Shown one piece after another: positions 34,593 to 47,399 of a stretch of DNA of 64,000 nucleotides. Source of the DNA: Adenophora triphylla var. japonica (taxonomy: Eukaryota; Streptophyta; Magnoliopsida; Asterales; Campanulaceae); NCBI GenBank assembly GCA_022495995.1, contig JAFEMH010000932.1, forward strand, positions 372,001-436,000, read 5' to 3'. A program made the position numbers and the translations under genes. Under the pieces are notes generated by a model. That model was not told the origin of the DNA. It made no database searches and saw nothing but the letters and a program-made list of their open reading frames with translations. Every line of letters starts with the position of its first letter. The stretch's first letter is position 1.

Positions 34593-35192
34593 TTATGACT
34601 TCGAGGTCTCCCGCCGGTTGATGAATTTGACGCATTGGTGGAGAGTGGAGGCTATGGCTTTCATGTGATGTAACCAAGGGCGCCCTAGTAGAGGCCGTGA
34701 ACTCTGAGGGATATCCATTACATGGAACTTCGCGGGCACCATTTGGGTTTCGTACTGCAGTTCCGCAGTCACCGTCCCTGCATGGGACGAGACGAACCGT
34801 CGTAGGCTTTGACAACCGGTAGACGGGATCACGCGCCTTTCATTTATGCGGAGGGCCCTCATCATGCCGAGGGGAAGGACATTTACCGATGATCCATTGT
34901 CCACTAATACCCCAGGGAGTGACATGGTGTTGAGCCGAATAGTGATGTACAAAGCTTCATTGTGTTGGGAGACATCTCTTGGCAAATCTTCATCGCAGAA
35001 GGTGATCATACTCCCATATAGGTGAGGATCATAGATTTGGTCCTTGTCTCGGGATGGAGAGTCATCAAGTCGGTCACTTCGTGCCTTTTTCTTGCGAGGC
35101 GCAGTCTTTGCCGAAGCCCCCGGGTTATACCGATGCCTTTTGTGGCGGTTGCCATCTCCAAATAACATGTTGATTGAGTGGGAGCGCTGCAC
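34593..35192 (-). pseudogene. Ogre-like protease
   Basis: About 200 codons, start ATG 35192 (MQRSHSINMLFGDGN). The active-site region reads PGVLVDNGSSVNVLPL; D-N-G in place of D-S/T-G is characteristic of the Ogre/Tat group. The C-terminal part has FHVMDIPQSSRPLLGRPWLH and STLHQCVKF, the conserved run before RT in these elements. The frame is open from 35192 to 34593, though its flanks are broken. The enzyme would process Gag-Pol. Confidence 0.85.
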
Positions 35193-35499
35193 CGGCGTCG
35201 GTTTTTCTTCATCGGTGGATACTCGGGAGCCAGACGGGCTGAACCTTGGGCGACCCCGAGGGGGTTGGACTTCCGTTCTGCGGTACTGCGGTATCCGAAG
35301 GTCTCAATTCCGTCGTTGGCAAGGTTTTTCTCGCTCTTTTACCCCTTTTTGCTTTGGGGAAGACTCGACCGGAGTAGAGTACATAATAATCAAATCCCCT
35401 GCATGGCTCCCCGAGCTGTTCCCACACTGTTATCACCGGCCTCGAACCTCTCCTTCAATTTTTGCTGGGAGGAAATTTTCTTTTTCTTAGGAGGACGGT

Positions 35500-36455
35500 C
35501 CTCGTGTATCCAGTCCTGATAGTCCCTTTCAAGGCAATCGGGACAGCCACAAATATCCCACCAAATGTGTTCTACGGTGGTGGCGGATTTGGGACTTCGT
35601 GTTGAGCGGTGCCGGGAAGGACTTTGAGTGGAACCGGTCCGGGGATTCGCTTGGGCCTGCCTCGTAGCGAGTGATTGGACTCCGCCGGATAATGAGAGAT
35701 AGTGAGGTCCCGGGAACGGGCATATGTTTGTCCTTCAAGGCAGCCCCGCCGCTGGGATATTGTTAAGGTCCCAAAGTGGCGTGTGGCCTCTTCAATCCAG
35801 GCCTGCTGTCTGTTCTGGCGTTCTTCCAGGGATTTGATGGCTGACCATATTTCTTTAATTGTTCCCTGATTTTCATTACTCAGGCTGATATTTGTGGGAT
35901 CATCACCTTGAGAGGGGACAACTGACAGTATACCGAACTCTTTCGTCCCTGACTGCTGTTTGGGGGCAAGTTGCCCTATAAGTCGGCGGGCAGGAGTACC
36001 GGCGGTGGAAACATAGGAATCTTGGGGTAGCATCTTAGTGTATCCGGGACTGTTAAGAAGAGGAGGAGAACCCTCTTCTGTCTTTGCGGTAAAAGTGCCA
36101 TCGGAATTGAGACTGATAGTCAAACCATGACTTGCGACTACCCCCAGTAGGTCATCAATCTGAGCCTCATGCCGAAGTCTCATTTGCTCTACCAACTGGA
36201 TCCACATACGTCTCTGAGGGATTTTTGGAGGACGGAGCAACGTTATCCCTATCATTACTGCGGCCGATGCGGCATATTCTGAAACCCGGAGTCGGAACAA
36301 ATGGCGAAGCTGACGATGCGCTTGACTCTTCCCAACTGATCAAACGGTGACCCGGTGCCCGAAACCAAGCTTTGTGTGGAGCTGCGGGGGAAAGGACATG
36401 AAGGTTCAGATGTCTGGGAATGGAAGGAGGGTAGGTGTTCGGGTTTTAGGCTCAT
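35500..36455 (-). pseudogene. gag: gag-like region of the Ogre-like element
   Basis: The main open block (36300-35572) follows the leader and precedes protease, where gag belongs. It contains QLVEQMRLRHEAQIDDLLGV, EIWSAIKSLEERQNRQQAWI (a helical segment) and a proline-rich tail. I do not see the usual capsid core (W-x-x-F...F) nor a CCHC knuckle, so an internal deletion between 35.2 and 35.6 kb is likely. The assignment rests on position more than on sequence. Confidence 0.5.
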
Positions 36456-37729
36456 GCAACATGCAGTTATTTGTTCACGTTTAATTAAAACATGTTTTAT
36501 TAACCTAATCGGTTGGAAAAGATTGCTCTTCTTTTTCGCAAACTACTCTGATTCCTGGATCAGTGGGCCCCGTCACTACGTCTATAAGCCCCTCGTATTC
36601 CACCTGTATTTCGACCTCCCAGGGTGGACAGCCCCGGGCGAGGGTCCTATAGGGCAAGCGGGTCCCACCGACCGAAAGAAAAATGATCCTAGAAGTCCGG
36701 GTAATCGAGTCTTAACGAGCATTCGATGTAAATTACGGACAAAGCTGACGTCAGAGTCAAGATCGTGTCCGAGAGCTCGACGAAAAGTCGGCATGATTTG
36801 GACTGATAAATGTCCGCAATTGATCTTGACTTGTCGTCAGTTAAGCCGTAATTAGGCATGGAATAACCGTTAATCCTTGATGACTCAGTGTCAATCTTTG
36901 GGAGTCGGTGTATAATTTGTGACAGTCGAGCCGAAGTCAAGGCGCCGGTCAATATCTTGGTCAAAGTCTGCGGTGGAAAACCGGCGAACTTCGACCGATT
37001 AGCGGACGATTAGGGACCCGAGAGATATTGAGTCGGTATGCCGACAAAGGCTTGAAAGGAAAGGTCTATACACGGACAGGGCATGACACAGACCAGACTA
37101 AAAACCAACCGGGTCTCGGACAAAGTGTGTCACGGACAAGTGCATGGTCGACACGAGGCTCCATGGGATGTTTGGGTAGTCCTGTGCTCATCCGAGAGGC
37201 GTAATAAGACCAAACGGACCGCGACAAGGATTTCCCCGGGTTAAGGACGTAGTGTGCAGTGTACGGTCACGTGCGCGTAGTGTGCAAGCAGTCTATATTC
37301 TTTTTCTGAGTAAAATAGAGATTTTTTTATGTGTCTTAAAAATATGATGCATGATTTTTTTTTTTGGAAATTTTCTTTTTTTTTTTGAAAATCTTTTTTT
37401 TTTGAATTTTTTTTTTATGAGCACATAAGCACGAAACTATGAAAATTCCGACATTTAGGGACATTATTCCGACAGTCAAAATTTTGACTTTCTCCGAGGC
37501 GGCCAAAACAACATGAAAACTGTGCAAAAATCAACACACACACAAAAATGATTTTCGAAGCCGGGACGGAAGCTTGACCCTCAAAAGCTTTTTTTTTTTG
37601 AAAACGGTGATACCGGCACGTGGGATTGTTAGACCACAATTTATCCCCGACTCTTGTTAGGAGGCGATAACGGGAAATTTAGTGGTTTCCACCAATATAC
37701 CGAATACCATTTTTTATTAAAAAGCTTAG
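36456..37729. other. Leader between PBS and gag of the Ogre-like element
   Basis: No supported gene. T-runs at about 37350-37415 and 37588-37600. Ogre elements may carry an extra ORF upstream of gag; none is recognisable here. Confidence 0.5.
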
Positions 37730-37747
37730 TCCCCAGCGGAGTCGCCA
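37730..37747 (-). other. Primer binding site, tRNA-Arg type
   Basis: The - strand TGGCGACTCCGCTGGGGA lies 1 nt after the LTR end. It closely matches the tRNA-Arg-complementary PBS known from Ogre elements and fixes the right LTR as the 5' LTR. Confidence 0.85.
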
Positions 37748-37748
37748 C

Positions 37749-39494
37749 TGTGACGATACGGGAAAAAATTCGGCTTTTGCGTTTCTTTGAAAAACCAAAT
37801 AAAACCGGAAAAAACGGAGTCGCCACGCCATTTTAATTTTGAAGGGCAAAACTTTGAAAAAAGCCCGAGATCAGAGATTTAGGTTCGGAGGTCATGTTAC
37901 GCGTCGGGAAGGACGTTAGTGTGCACCCGACGCGCCTCGTAAAAACGAGTCTTCCAAGCTGAAAATCATTTGTGTGTGTGTGTGTGTGTGTGTGTTTTGG
38001 CCAAAATAAGTTGAAACTGGAAAAAGTAAAAATTGGGATGTCTTTTTAAGACTTTAAACTGATCCCATGATTTTTTGGAGAATTTTTGGTTTGAGATTTG
38101 GTACTCAAAAAACCTTTTGAAGTTGAGAAGTCACTTCTGCCAGAAGAAAATGGCAGCAGACACCTGATTTTGAAATGGATTCAAGGGTCCTAAAACTTCA
38201 TAATCTGGATGAACTCAGAGAATGAGAGTTTCTCTAGACTCCTTGAATAAACTTTGTGTGAAAGAAATTTCCATTTTGGAGAAGATTTGAGGGGTCAAAA
38301 CCTTCTGGAAACCTCAGATATGAGATCTGGATTCCCAGAAGCTGATGAACTAGCCTCTGAAAGAAAAATTGAAAAGAGGAGTTTTACTCACCCAAAAAAT
38401 AAGATAAAAATATGTATGGAAAGATCTGGATGTTGGCTACAAAAAGTATTTTGTAGTCAACACCAAATTCCAAGTTCATCTGTGTCCAAAAATTAAGACC
38501 ATGGACTGAGGTCTGAGAAATTTGCTACTGGACAGCAACTTCTCAAGAAAGAAAATATGATTTTAAGGGGGGTTTTGCATCCATGCTTGTCCCCATTTCC
38601 CTAGGTTTTGGTTAGTGATCACTAGACATTTTAGTGGTGAATCAACTATACCAAACCATCCTTGGGGTACATTAGGACTAAGCATTTCATTTGCTTGGGG
38701 AGGGGGATTTTACCCTTTGAAATCAAGATTTAGTGCTTGAAAATGGTTTTTTAGGGTTTTGAAAGTGCATTTTTGCAAGTAAGAAAGAAAAGCTTTGAAA
38801 ATAATGTTGATCTTTGTAGAAGATCATCCATGGAGATGGTCTTCCATGGTGATCTTCTTAGATCTAGAGAAAAAAGATGAAGGAACTACATTTTGTAGTT
38901 AGAAGATGCATGCATGGATGAGATTTAGGGTTAGGAAGAAGAGGGTTTACCAATCTTCCTTGTGTTCTTGAGTGTTTGGCTTGAGTGTATGAGTGTTTAG
39001 GGCTTTAATATGAGAGTGAGTGGATGAGTATGAGTTGGGAAAGATTGGAAAGAAAAAGGTGACAATTCTTGAGAATTCTCACTGTTTTCTCTCTATATTT
39101 CGCCAGAACTTCGTTGCTATTGTGTTCTTCCTCTTTATTTTTGTGACTGGAGGGCTCAATTTATAGCCCTCCTGAAAATACAAACATGTCCGCGCGGATG
39201 GATCCAGTCGCGTGCACTGTTCATTAATTGCTGCTTCAGGCTTTGGACACAAGGAATAATCTTTTTCAAAATTCAAATTGACCAGCCAGATTATGTTTCC
39301 AGCATTGCTATATTTGGTTTTCTTCATTTGTTTTTCTTTTTAAGATTCTTTTTAAGGTTTAACCTTAAATAACAATGCCCATTTTACCCTCACTTTGTTA
39401 GAAATGTTAGGATAGTTAGGAATTGTTAGAAATGTTATAACTTCCGTTAATTTTCTAACGAAAATTCTAACAAGCTCAAATTGGAGCACTTACA
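37749..39494 (-). repeat. 5' LTR of the Ogre-like element
   Basis: Near-identical to 20381-22123 over most of its length; differences cluster at about 39110-39305 (left copy 21730-21945). Promoter features on the - strand: the palindrome TCCGCGCGGA (39189-39198), then a TATAAA box at about 39158-39166 inside the inverted repeat 39149-39172. Confidence 0.95.
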
Positions 39495-40078
39495 CCGGCC
39501 AACCGGGTGGTTTTGCAACCGGTCAAAATCGGTCAACGCCGGTTAACCAGAACCGGCTAACCGAAACCGGTAAATGGCCGGTTCGGTTAAGGTTTGTGTT
39601 TTTGAAAAACCGGTTAACCGCCGGTTTATGAGTTGCTCGACCGAGTCATATGAGTTGCTCGGCCGAGGGGTTCATTCCAGTGTGTAAATTTTCAATAACG
39701 GTCATGCTCAGTCGAGTCATATGAGTTGCTCGGCCGAGCAGAACGCCAGAACCAATTCCAACGGCTACTTTTTCAAACTAGCCGTTATGTTCGTCAGAAC
39801 TTTAACTTGGGGCAGTCAAAAATTAAAAAAAAATGTTTTTTTTGCCTAATTTACTAACTATAAATATCACCTCCCTCCTCCCATTTTATTTCCACATTAT
39901 TTCTCTCTACTCTTTCTCTTCTACTCTCAAATATTCACATATACTCTCACTCTCATTCAATTTTCCGTTAAATATTGTCCCGTTTTCAGTTAGTTTTCTA
40001 ACGAAATTAGTGCTTTTCTCCATTTTCATCCATTTTTAAGCTCCGTTTCGTTTTCAAACTTCATTTTATCTTACACAA

Positions 40079-40726
40079 ATGGCTGGAAATCAAAGAAGAA
40101 GCAATTTAGGCAAGTCCGTTGTTGGTTCTTCCTCCCCCAACGATGATTTTGATCATCAAAATCCAAATATTCAACAAAATGAGGAAGAAGAACAAGTTGA
40201 AATTGAAAGTGGTAGTGCTAGGAGGGGTAGGGGCAGCCGAGCCACTAGGGGAGGTGGTCGGGGACAACGACAACCTCCTATGAAAAGAGCGCCGCAATCC
40301 GATACCTTCGCCATCCATTTCACCAAAAGAAAAATTAATGCCGATGATGATTATAATTTTCGAGCATGTTGCAACTATTGTAATGCGTCTTACGCATTCA
40401 AAAGAGGCGGAGGGCATGGGACGCTCAACGGGCATTTGGCGTCAAAACATCCCGAGAAACTTGGCATTTTCGCTACGCAAATTCAATTACAATTTCAACA
40501 ACGTAGTTCGGGTTCGGGTGCACAAGGTTCGTCTTCCCCTTCTTCCGTCCTTTTTAAATTTGACAAGTGGGTTTATAGGGATGAACTAGCCAAATTTATT
40601 TGCGTTAAAGGCCTTCCTTGTAAATTTGACAAGTGGGTTTATAGGGATGAACTAGCCAAATTAATAAAATTTAAGGGTACCGTCCCTTTTTTCTTTTATA
40701 TACTTTCGTTTCTTTTAAAAAAGTAA
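40079..40726 (+). pseudogene. hAT transposase N-terminus with BED zinc finger, truncated
   Basis: The start at ATG 40079 (MAGNQRRSNLGKSVVG) follows a TATA-rich leader. Acidic and RG-rich N-terminus (about residues 1-75), then a BED-type finger CNYC...H...HLASKH (about residues 98-125), then FKFDKWVYRDELAKFICVKGLP (about 160-180), the conserved block before the hAT catalytic region. Instead of continuing, the block is repeated once in frame and the ORF runs out into AT-rich repeats at 40726. The RNase H-like catalytic domain and the dimerisation region are absent. It could at most bind DNA; full hAT transposases are several hundred residues longer. Confidence 0.78.
40555..40662 (+). repeat. 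In-frame 42-bp direct repeat, 66-bp period
   Basis: TAAATTTGACAAGTGGGTTT...GCCAAATT occurs at 40555-40596 and again, identical by eye, at 40621-40662. The 66-bp offset keeps the reading frame, so the peptide KFDKWVYRDELAK is doubled in the truncated transposase. Confidence 0.95.
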
Positions 40727-40970
40727 AGTTTTATTTCTTTAAAAATTCATAACTTTTTTTATATAACTTTTTGCAAAAATTGTATGTAGTAAACAAAAGT
40801 CTAAAATAGTCTTACTTATCAAAAAAAAAAAAATTGAAAAAAAATTAAAAGTTAACTTTTTTCAAAAAATCGTTAAGTTTTATTTCTTTAAAAATTCATA
40901 ACTTTTTTTATAAACCTTTTTGCAAAAAATGTATATAGTAAACTTAAGTCTAAAATAGTCTTATTTATCC
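40724..40970. repeat. AT-rich tandem duplication of about 147 bp
   Basis: AAGTTTTATTTCTTTAAAAA...CATAACTTTTTT...GCAAAAA-TGTAT-TAGTAAAC...TAAAATAGTCTTA occurs at about 40724-40820 and 40871-40969 with scattered changes. It has no coding role. Confidence 0.85.
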
Positions 40971-41069
40971 AAAAAAAAATTGAAAAAAAAAAGTTAATAT
41001 AATACATACAGAGTTAACGAAAACTGTTAAAAAATTAACTGAAAAATGATATGCTCGGCCGAGCACTAC

Positions 41070-43927
41070 TGTGGGCGCCTCCCAACTCCCAGACCTATAA
41101 ACCGTGTCCCAGGATGGAGGGTCCCAAAATATACCATTAAAAAAAAACTTTTCTTTACGTTAACTTGAAAAGTATACAACTCATTTTAAAAACCATTTCA
41201 AAATAACCTCTTTACACGGAGGCAATATATGCACCTGTTTTAAAACAAACACAACCTGTTTTAACAACCTATACAACTGGAAAGGCTATACACAAGCCAA
41301 CCATAAACAAACCAAGTTTAAGTTACTTACAACACGATACAACTGAAACATGTTGTAAAACTTTATATACAATACAATCCCCAAAAGAATAACAACCAAG
41401 TACAGCCCCAACTCCCAAAATAACTCATACCCTGACAACCCAAAAGGAGTCCAAACTCTTCCCCCGTCCTCACTGGTCCGGTCCACCTGTCTCAGCGGGA
41501 TCTAAAACAATAAAGGGAGAAGGGGTGTGATAAAATCTCAGCAAGTTATTATGTATGCAACAATATGCCATACAATATGCAACACATAAACATGTTGTTC
41601 ACATTGGAAAACAGTAAACACATTACGTTACCTTTTCCTTCTGACCAATAAGTCATATATAATGCAACACACAATCAGGTTGCCAATAACACATAGGGAA
41701 ACAGTAAACACATTATGATACCTTTCCCTTACCTTTCCATCTGAATCATGTGTAGTACAACGGTGGGAGGGATACTCCGCTCTCGTGAAATGCTAGTGCT
41801 TATTCACGTCTTATATGACCCCTAACAGAGATCCGAATAAGTTATCAGCTATCTGTGCCTGACTGCACATATACACAGAAGCTGCGCACCCCCAGACCGT
41901 GGCCACAGACGGGGGAGAGGTCACAAGTATAAGGCAATCTAAACACTGTATGAAATATCTTCTCATAAGTGTTAAGATCCCATATACCCCCACAATGATC
42001 AGCTGATACCATCATAGTCAAGCACATAACAGATACTTGAACATAAGTCCACCCTATGGGACATCAATATACATAACATGGAACTATAACTCATGTTAAA
42101 TCAATCACAATAGTGCACATGTATTTTAACACTATTGAATAACAACAATGCAATGACATGGTATTCATTACTCATGCTCACCCAAGAAAATGTGCAACAA
42201 GTATTTGAACACTTTGTACACAATCAACTATGAACAAGTAAGCACTTATGGCACAATTTATATCACATAAGTCTTACAATTTCATTTCATACCATGGAAC
42301 CCAAAAACAGGGTGTTATCCCTCTTGTTCAAACCAAGGAAGTAATGCCCTACTCATTTTGAGGCACTATAGAGCAAATAACCCTACATAGGTCATCACGT
42401 AGGGGTACAATAACATATAAGTAGCTCTATGCCATCACAATACAACATTAAACAACTTCCCTTTAGGTTTCAAGTTCAAAAACCAAGTTTTATAACATTT
42501 GGTTCAAGTTTCATAATCGCCTCTCAAGCAATTTTGAGACATTATTTAAGGACCTTATCAATATCTTTTTGGCCCAATTCAAACTCCATTATGTAGTACT
42601 AAAGTTGTACTAGATATAGGATTAAAAAGTGTTCTAATCCGAGTTGTTTAGCCTAGGTTTCCAATGCCTCAAACATGGTCCAAGGCTGCAGATTGAAATA
42701 ATACAAGTGCCAAAACTGCCTTCCAAGCAACTTTAGGTCAATATTTAAAGCTATTGCCAATCTCTTTTTGGCCAACTCCAAGTTCTACATTGTTTTACCA
42801 AAGTTGTACTACAAGTATAATTAAAGAATGGTTCAAGCCCTACCCATTTACCTAGGTTAGAAAGCTTGCAAAGGTGCTCATTCAACTCGGTACTGAGCAC
42901 GAGTCGTGCATGGTAGCACGAGTCGTGCAACTCCCCTGCACGAATTCTCCATGGCTCATGACTAGTGTACCACGACTGCAAACCCTTGGTCACGACTCGT
43001 GCTCATAGGCACGAGTCGTGCCCTTCACCAGGAGCCACGGTTTGCAGCAACAACAGCAGTAGAACACAGCAACACCAACACTAGTTTCTGCCACCTTTGC
43101 TCTCAGCTAACTCAAGGCCATTTACAGTAGTTATCTACCTGGTTTGGGACTCTATATACTCCCTTCCTACCTCATAACACATATATAACATGGATACATT
43201 AATTATCAATCCATAATACCACCTTTTGCCAAGTTCATCACACCAACTAAGCTTGTTACCATTTCAAACCCCAGCTGAAGTTTTCATCATTGCACAACTT
43301 GTTAATAACATCATATTAACCACTTTAATCATGTTATGAACAATTATAACAAAAGGACATAACAACTTACTAAGGATTATAAATGAAAAGAGATAAATAC
43401 TCGGATGAACTAGCTCAAAACACTTTCCTCAAAGAATAGTTTGAAAACGTAATCGACAACCACTTCAAAGCTGAATTTCTAAGATTTTTAGAAGTAGAAC
43501 AAGGATTTAGGAACTTCCATGGCTGAGAGAAACAACAAGAAGGCTGAAGAACGTAATATGCTTCTTAAGGAAGCTTTGAGAGGATATATATAAAGCATTT
43601 ACAATCAAGCTCCTCAAAGGTTGAAAATCCCACAACCAACCACCTTGAACTTGCAATTACACTTAAGCACCTCAACCATTTTGAACCACTTTCAATCAAG
43701 TTTCAAGTGTTGACAAAGAACTACACAACTTCTCTCATTTCCAACATTTAGACATTATAACATTAAATCAAGCTATAACATCTAAAACTCACATAGTGCA
43801 ACAAAATGGCTCAAAATGAACACGTAAGCAATCAAATGCTAACAAACCAAGGATGATATGCAAGGCATACCCAAACTCACGTGCTTCACGTGTGACCAAT
43901 ATTGTGCCTAGGCTTAGGGTCATGACA
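41070..43927 (-). repeat. 3' LTR of the Tekay/Del-like element (2858 bp)
   Basis: On the - strand it starts TGTCATGACCC (43927) and ends GGCGCCCACA (41070). A cluster of GCACGAGTCGTGC-type near-palindromes lies at 42896-43022. A TATA-like AGTATATAGA (- strand, 43151-43160) is a possible promoter box. No gene within; short ORFs are chance. Confidence 0.95.
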
Positions 43928-43941
43928 CTTACTCCCCCTTA
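43928..43941 (-). other. Polypurine tract of the Tekay/Del-like element
   Basis: The - strand TAAGGGGGAGTAAG lies directly before the LTR start TGTCATGACC. Confidence 0.85.
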
Positions 43942-43967
43942 AACAAAATTCGTCCCGAATTTGGACT

Positions 43968-46900
43968 TCACTTACCTGAATGATCAAACAACTCGGGATA
44001 CTTCTGACTCATCTCTAATTTCAATTCCCAAGTAGCTTCCTCAATGGTGTGATTCTTCCAAATAACTTTCACCACGGGAATACTCTTGGTATGCAATTCC
44101 CGGACCTGCCTCTCCAGAATCTGCAAAGGTACCTCAACATAGGTCATATCCGCCTGGACATCCTCAGGAGGAGAACTCAACACATGTGAGGAATCATAGC
44201 AGTACTTCCTCAACATGGACACATGAAACACATCATGGAGAGAAGAAAGAGATGGTGGTAGAGCCAAACGATAGGCTAGCTCACCTACCTTCTCTAAAAT
44301 CTCAAAAGGACCAACAAATCTCGGAGCTAATTTCCCTTTATTACCAAACCTCTTGATCCCCGCTCTAGGTGAGATCTTCAAGAATACCAAGTCACCAACC
44401 TGAAAGGATAACTCCCTTCTTCTCATGTCGGCATAACTCTTCTGGCGACTCTGGGCTGTCCTCAATCTGTCACGGATCACCTTGATCTTCTCAGTTGAGT
44501 CTCTAACCAAATTTGGACCCCAAAGTCTAGCCTCACCAACCTCATCCCAACACATTGGGGACCTACATTTCCTCCCATACAGTGCCATCTCAATGCTGGA
44601 TTGGTAGCTATTGTTGTAGGCAAACTCCACTAAAGGCAAATGGTCTTCCCAAGATAACTGGAAGTCCATCACATAAGCCCGTAGCATATCCTCCAAAATC
44701 TGAATGGTCCTCTCTGTCTGCCCATCAGTCTGAGGATGAAATGCTGTACTGAAACTCAATTTAGATCCCAAGGCCTCATGCAAAGCCCTCCAAAACCACG
44801 AAGTGAATCTCGGATCCCTATCAGACACAATGTTGAAAGGTACTCCATGTAATCTCACAATCTCACGGATATACAACTGATCCAATCTTTCCAAGGAATA
44901 CTTGGTTGAAACTGGAAGAAAATGAGCTGATTTGGTCAATCGATCCACAATCACCCATATAACATCCATCTTTCGCGGAGTAGGAGGCAATCCAGTCATG
45001 AAATCCATAGAAATGCCCTCCCACTTCCACTCAGGAATATCAAGTGGCTGAAGCAATCCAGCTGGCCTCTGATGCTCCGCTTTGATCTGTTGACAAGTCA
45101 GATACTTTGACACGAACTCTGCAATTTCCTTTTTCATGCCATTCCACCCGCAGCCCTGCTTTCGCATCCCGATACATCTTGGTGCTTCCTGGATGAATAG
45201 CAAATCTGGACTTATGACCATCCTCTAATACCTGCCTTTTGATTTCTGGAGAACAAGGTACGCAAATTCTGCCTTTGAAGGTGAGAATTCCATCCCTGTT
45301 TAATGAAAACTCCCTAGACTTGCCATCTTGCAATTTCTCCCTGATTTTCTTCAATTCATCATCATGCAACTGAGCTTCCATAAGATCTCCATAAAGAGTA
45401 GAAACAGCTCTCACATTAGCAAACAACATATCACCCTTCAACTCCCGAGATACCAAGGACGATAGATGAGCCTTACGGCTAATAGCATCAGCTACCACAT
45501 TGGCCTTCCCGGGATGGTAAGAAATGACACAGTCATAATCCTTCAGAAGCTCCAACCATCGCCTCTGTCTGTTGTTTAGTTCCTTCTGGGTGAACAAGTA
45601 CTTCAAACTCTTGTGATCTGTAAATATCTCAAACTTGGCCCCATACAAGTAATGCTTCCACTTATGCAATGCAAACACAATGGCAGCTAACTCTATATCG
45701 TGGGTAGGATAATTCTGCTCCGCTGGGGATAACTTCCTCGAAGCATACGCAATTACCTTCCCCTTTTGCATAAGAACACAACCCAGACCCTCTTTAGAGG
45801 CATCACTGAAAATAACAAAGTTCTCACAACCCTCTAGAAGTGTAAGAATAGGAGCTGAAGTCAATCTCTTCTTCAATTCAGTAAAGCCAGCTTCATACTT
45901 AGCATCCCAAACAAATGGTACATCCTTCCTAGTCAATCTGGTCAACGGAGTTGCAATCCTCGAAAATCCTTCAATAAATCTTCGATAGTACCCCGCTAAC
46001 CCAAGGAAACTACGAACCTCTGTCACGCAGAAGGCAAGCTTTCCTGACTACACCTCAATTTTTGAAGGATCCACAGCAATACCATTATTGCATACCACGT
46101 GACCCAAGAAAGAAATTTGTTCCAGCCAGAATTCACACTTGCTGAACTTTGCAAATAACTGTTTCTCACGAAGCACGGATAAGACAATTCTCAAGTGCCT
46201 CTCGTGATCTTCCCTGGATTTTGAGTATACCAGGATATCATCAATAAAAACAACAACAAAGTTATCAAGATAAGGCTTAAAGATCCTGTTCATCATGTCC
46301 ATGAAGACTGTTGGTGCATTAGTCAACCCAAATGGCATAACAAGAAATTTATAATGCCCGTACCTTGTTCTGAAAGCTGTCTTAGACACATCATCTGGCT
46401 TGATTTTCAACTGATTGTATCTGCTACGTAAATCCAACATAGAATAGATAACGGAACCTTGGAGTTGATCAAACAAATCATCAATGTGAGGAAGAGGATA
46501 TTTGTTCTTAATTGTAGCTTGATTCAATAATCTGTAATCAATACACAACCGTAAAGTACCATCCTTCTTCCTAACAAACAGTACTGGTGCTCCCCAGCGT
46601 GATACACTGGGACGAATAAAACCCCTATCCAGCAACTCCTGCAACTGAAGTTTCAATTCTTTCAACTCAGCTGGAGCCATTCTGTAGGGTGCCTTAGAAA
46701 TTGGTGAATTACCTGGCAATAAATCAATACAAAACTCCACTTCTCTGTCTAGAGGCATACTATACTCAGTTGAGAATACGTCACTGAACTCATTCACAAC
46801 TGGCACAGAAGATAACTCAGGAGATTTCCTATTAGAGTCTAACACATAAGCCAAGTAACCTTCACACCCCTTAGATAACAACTTTCTAGCCTTTAGTGCA

Positions 46901-47349
46901 GAAATAACATGAATGCCAAATAAAGATTTATCACCATCAAAAATAAATACAGGTACACCAGGCATAGAAAAGGTGACTCGCTTTTTGAGACAGTCCACCA
47001 AGGCATGACAAGAACTCAACCAGTCCATGCCTAAAATAACATCAAAATCTCGGATTGGTAACTCTACCAAATCCACTGGCAATACATGCTCACAAATAAT
47101 CACCTCACGGCCATGATAGATCAAAGAGGATTCGAGGTGCTCTCCCACAGGAGTAGAAACCTCAAGCACATAAGGTAACAACATAGGCAACTTTTGCAAT
47201 GTAAATGCAAAATGAGATGCCACATATGAATGAGACGATCCAGGGTCGATAAGAATACGAGCCCTGACCCCTGAGACAGGGACAATACCTCTAATCACTG
47301 CCGTAGGATATACCTCACCTCGGCCTAAGGCAAACACTCTGCCTTGCAC
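43968..47349 (-). pseudogene. pol: gypsy pol: protease, RT, RNase H, integrase, chromodomain-like end
   Basis: Protease: [20 protein letters not shown] (about 47.26 kb; D-P-G as in many plant chromoviruses). [36 protein letters not shown] and [13 protein letters not shown] (F-I-D-D). A stop codon at 46048-46050 precedes [17 protein letters not shown]. RNase [13 protein letters not shown], then [19 protein letters not shown] and [10 protein letters not shown]. Near 45.13 kb a frameshift breaks the integrase zinc-finger region. Integrase core: ISMDFMTGLP, IVSDRDPRFTSWFW and HPQTDGQTERTIQ (D, D, E present). The C-terminal WELKLEMSQKYPELF closes a chromodomain-like tail that in this group may target chromatin. 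Confidence 0.93.
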
Positions 47350-47399
47350 TTTCTCTTTTGGTTTTCCCTCTACATCTCTTTTTCACACCACCTCGGGCC

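Larger units (their letters stand above)
20381..39494 (-). mobile_element. Ogre/Tat-type Ty3/gypsy retrotransposon, 19.1 kb
   Basis: The LTRs of 1743 bp (20381-22123) and 1746 bp (37749-39494) are flanked by the 5-bp target duplication CCGGC (20376-20380 and 39495-39499). On the - strand the order is LTR, tRNA-Arg-type PBS, leader, gag-like region, protease, RT, RNase H, second RNase H, integrase, then 8.3 kb of extra sequence with two antisense genes and a large tandem array, PPT, LTR. Protease of the N-G-S type, LLGRPWLH before RT, the double RNase H and the tRNA-Arg PBS point to the Ogre/Tat group. All coding blocks are frameshifted. The insertion lies in CCGG-rich hAT sequence. Confidence 0.93.
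39495..41069 (+). mobile_element. hAT-type transposon segment hosting the nested insertions
   Basis: Begins with CCGG/AACCGGTTAACCGG-rich sequence (39495-39630), typical of hAT subterminal regions. It carries a BED zinc-finger transposase N-terminus (40079-40726) and AT-rich tandem repeats. Imperfect palindromes of the form GCTCGGCCGAGC occur at about 39638, 39656, 39711, 39731 and 41053. The same motif continues after the Tekay-type element (51336-51497) and after the CACTA element (63905-64000), showing these pieces were once contiguous. The hAT termini are not identified: the left one must lie before 20381, the right one beyond the window. Confidence 0.7.
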
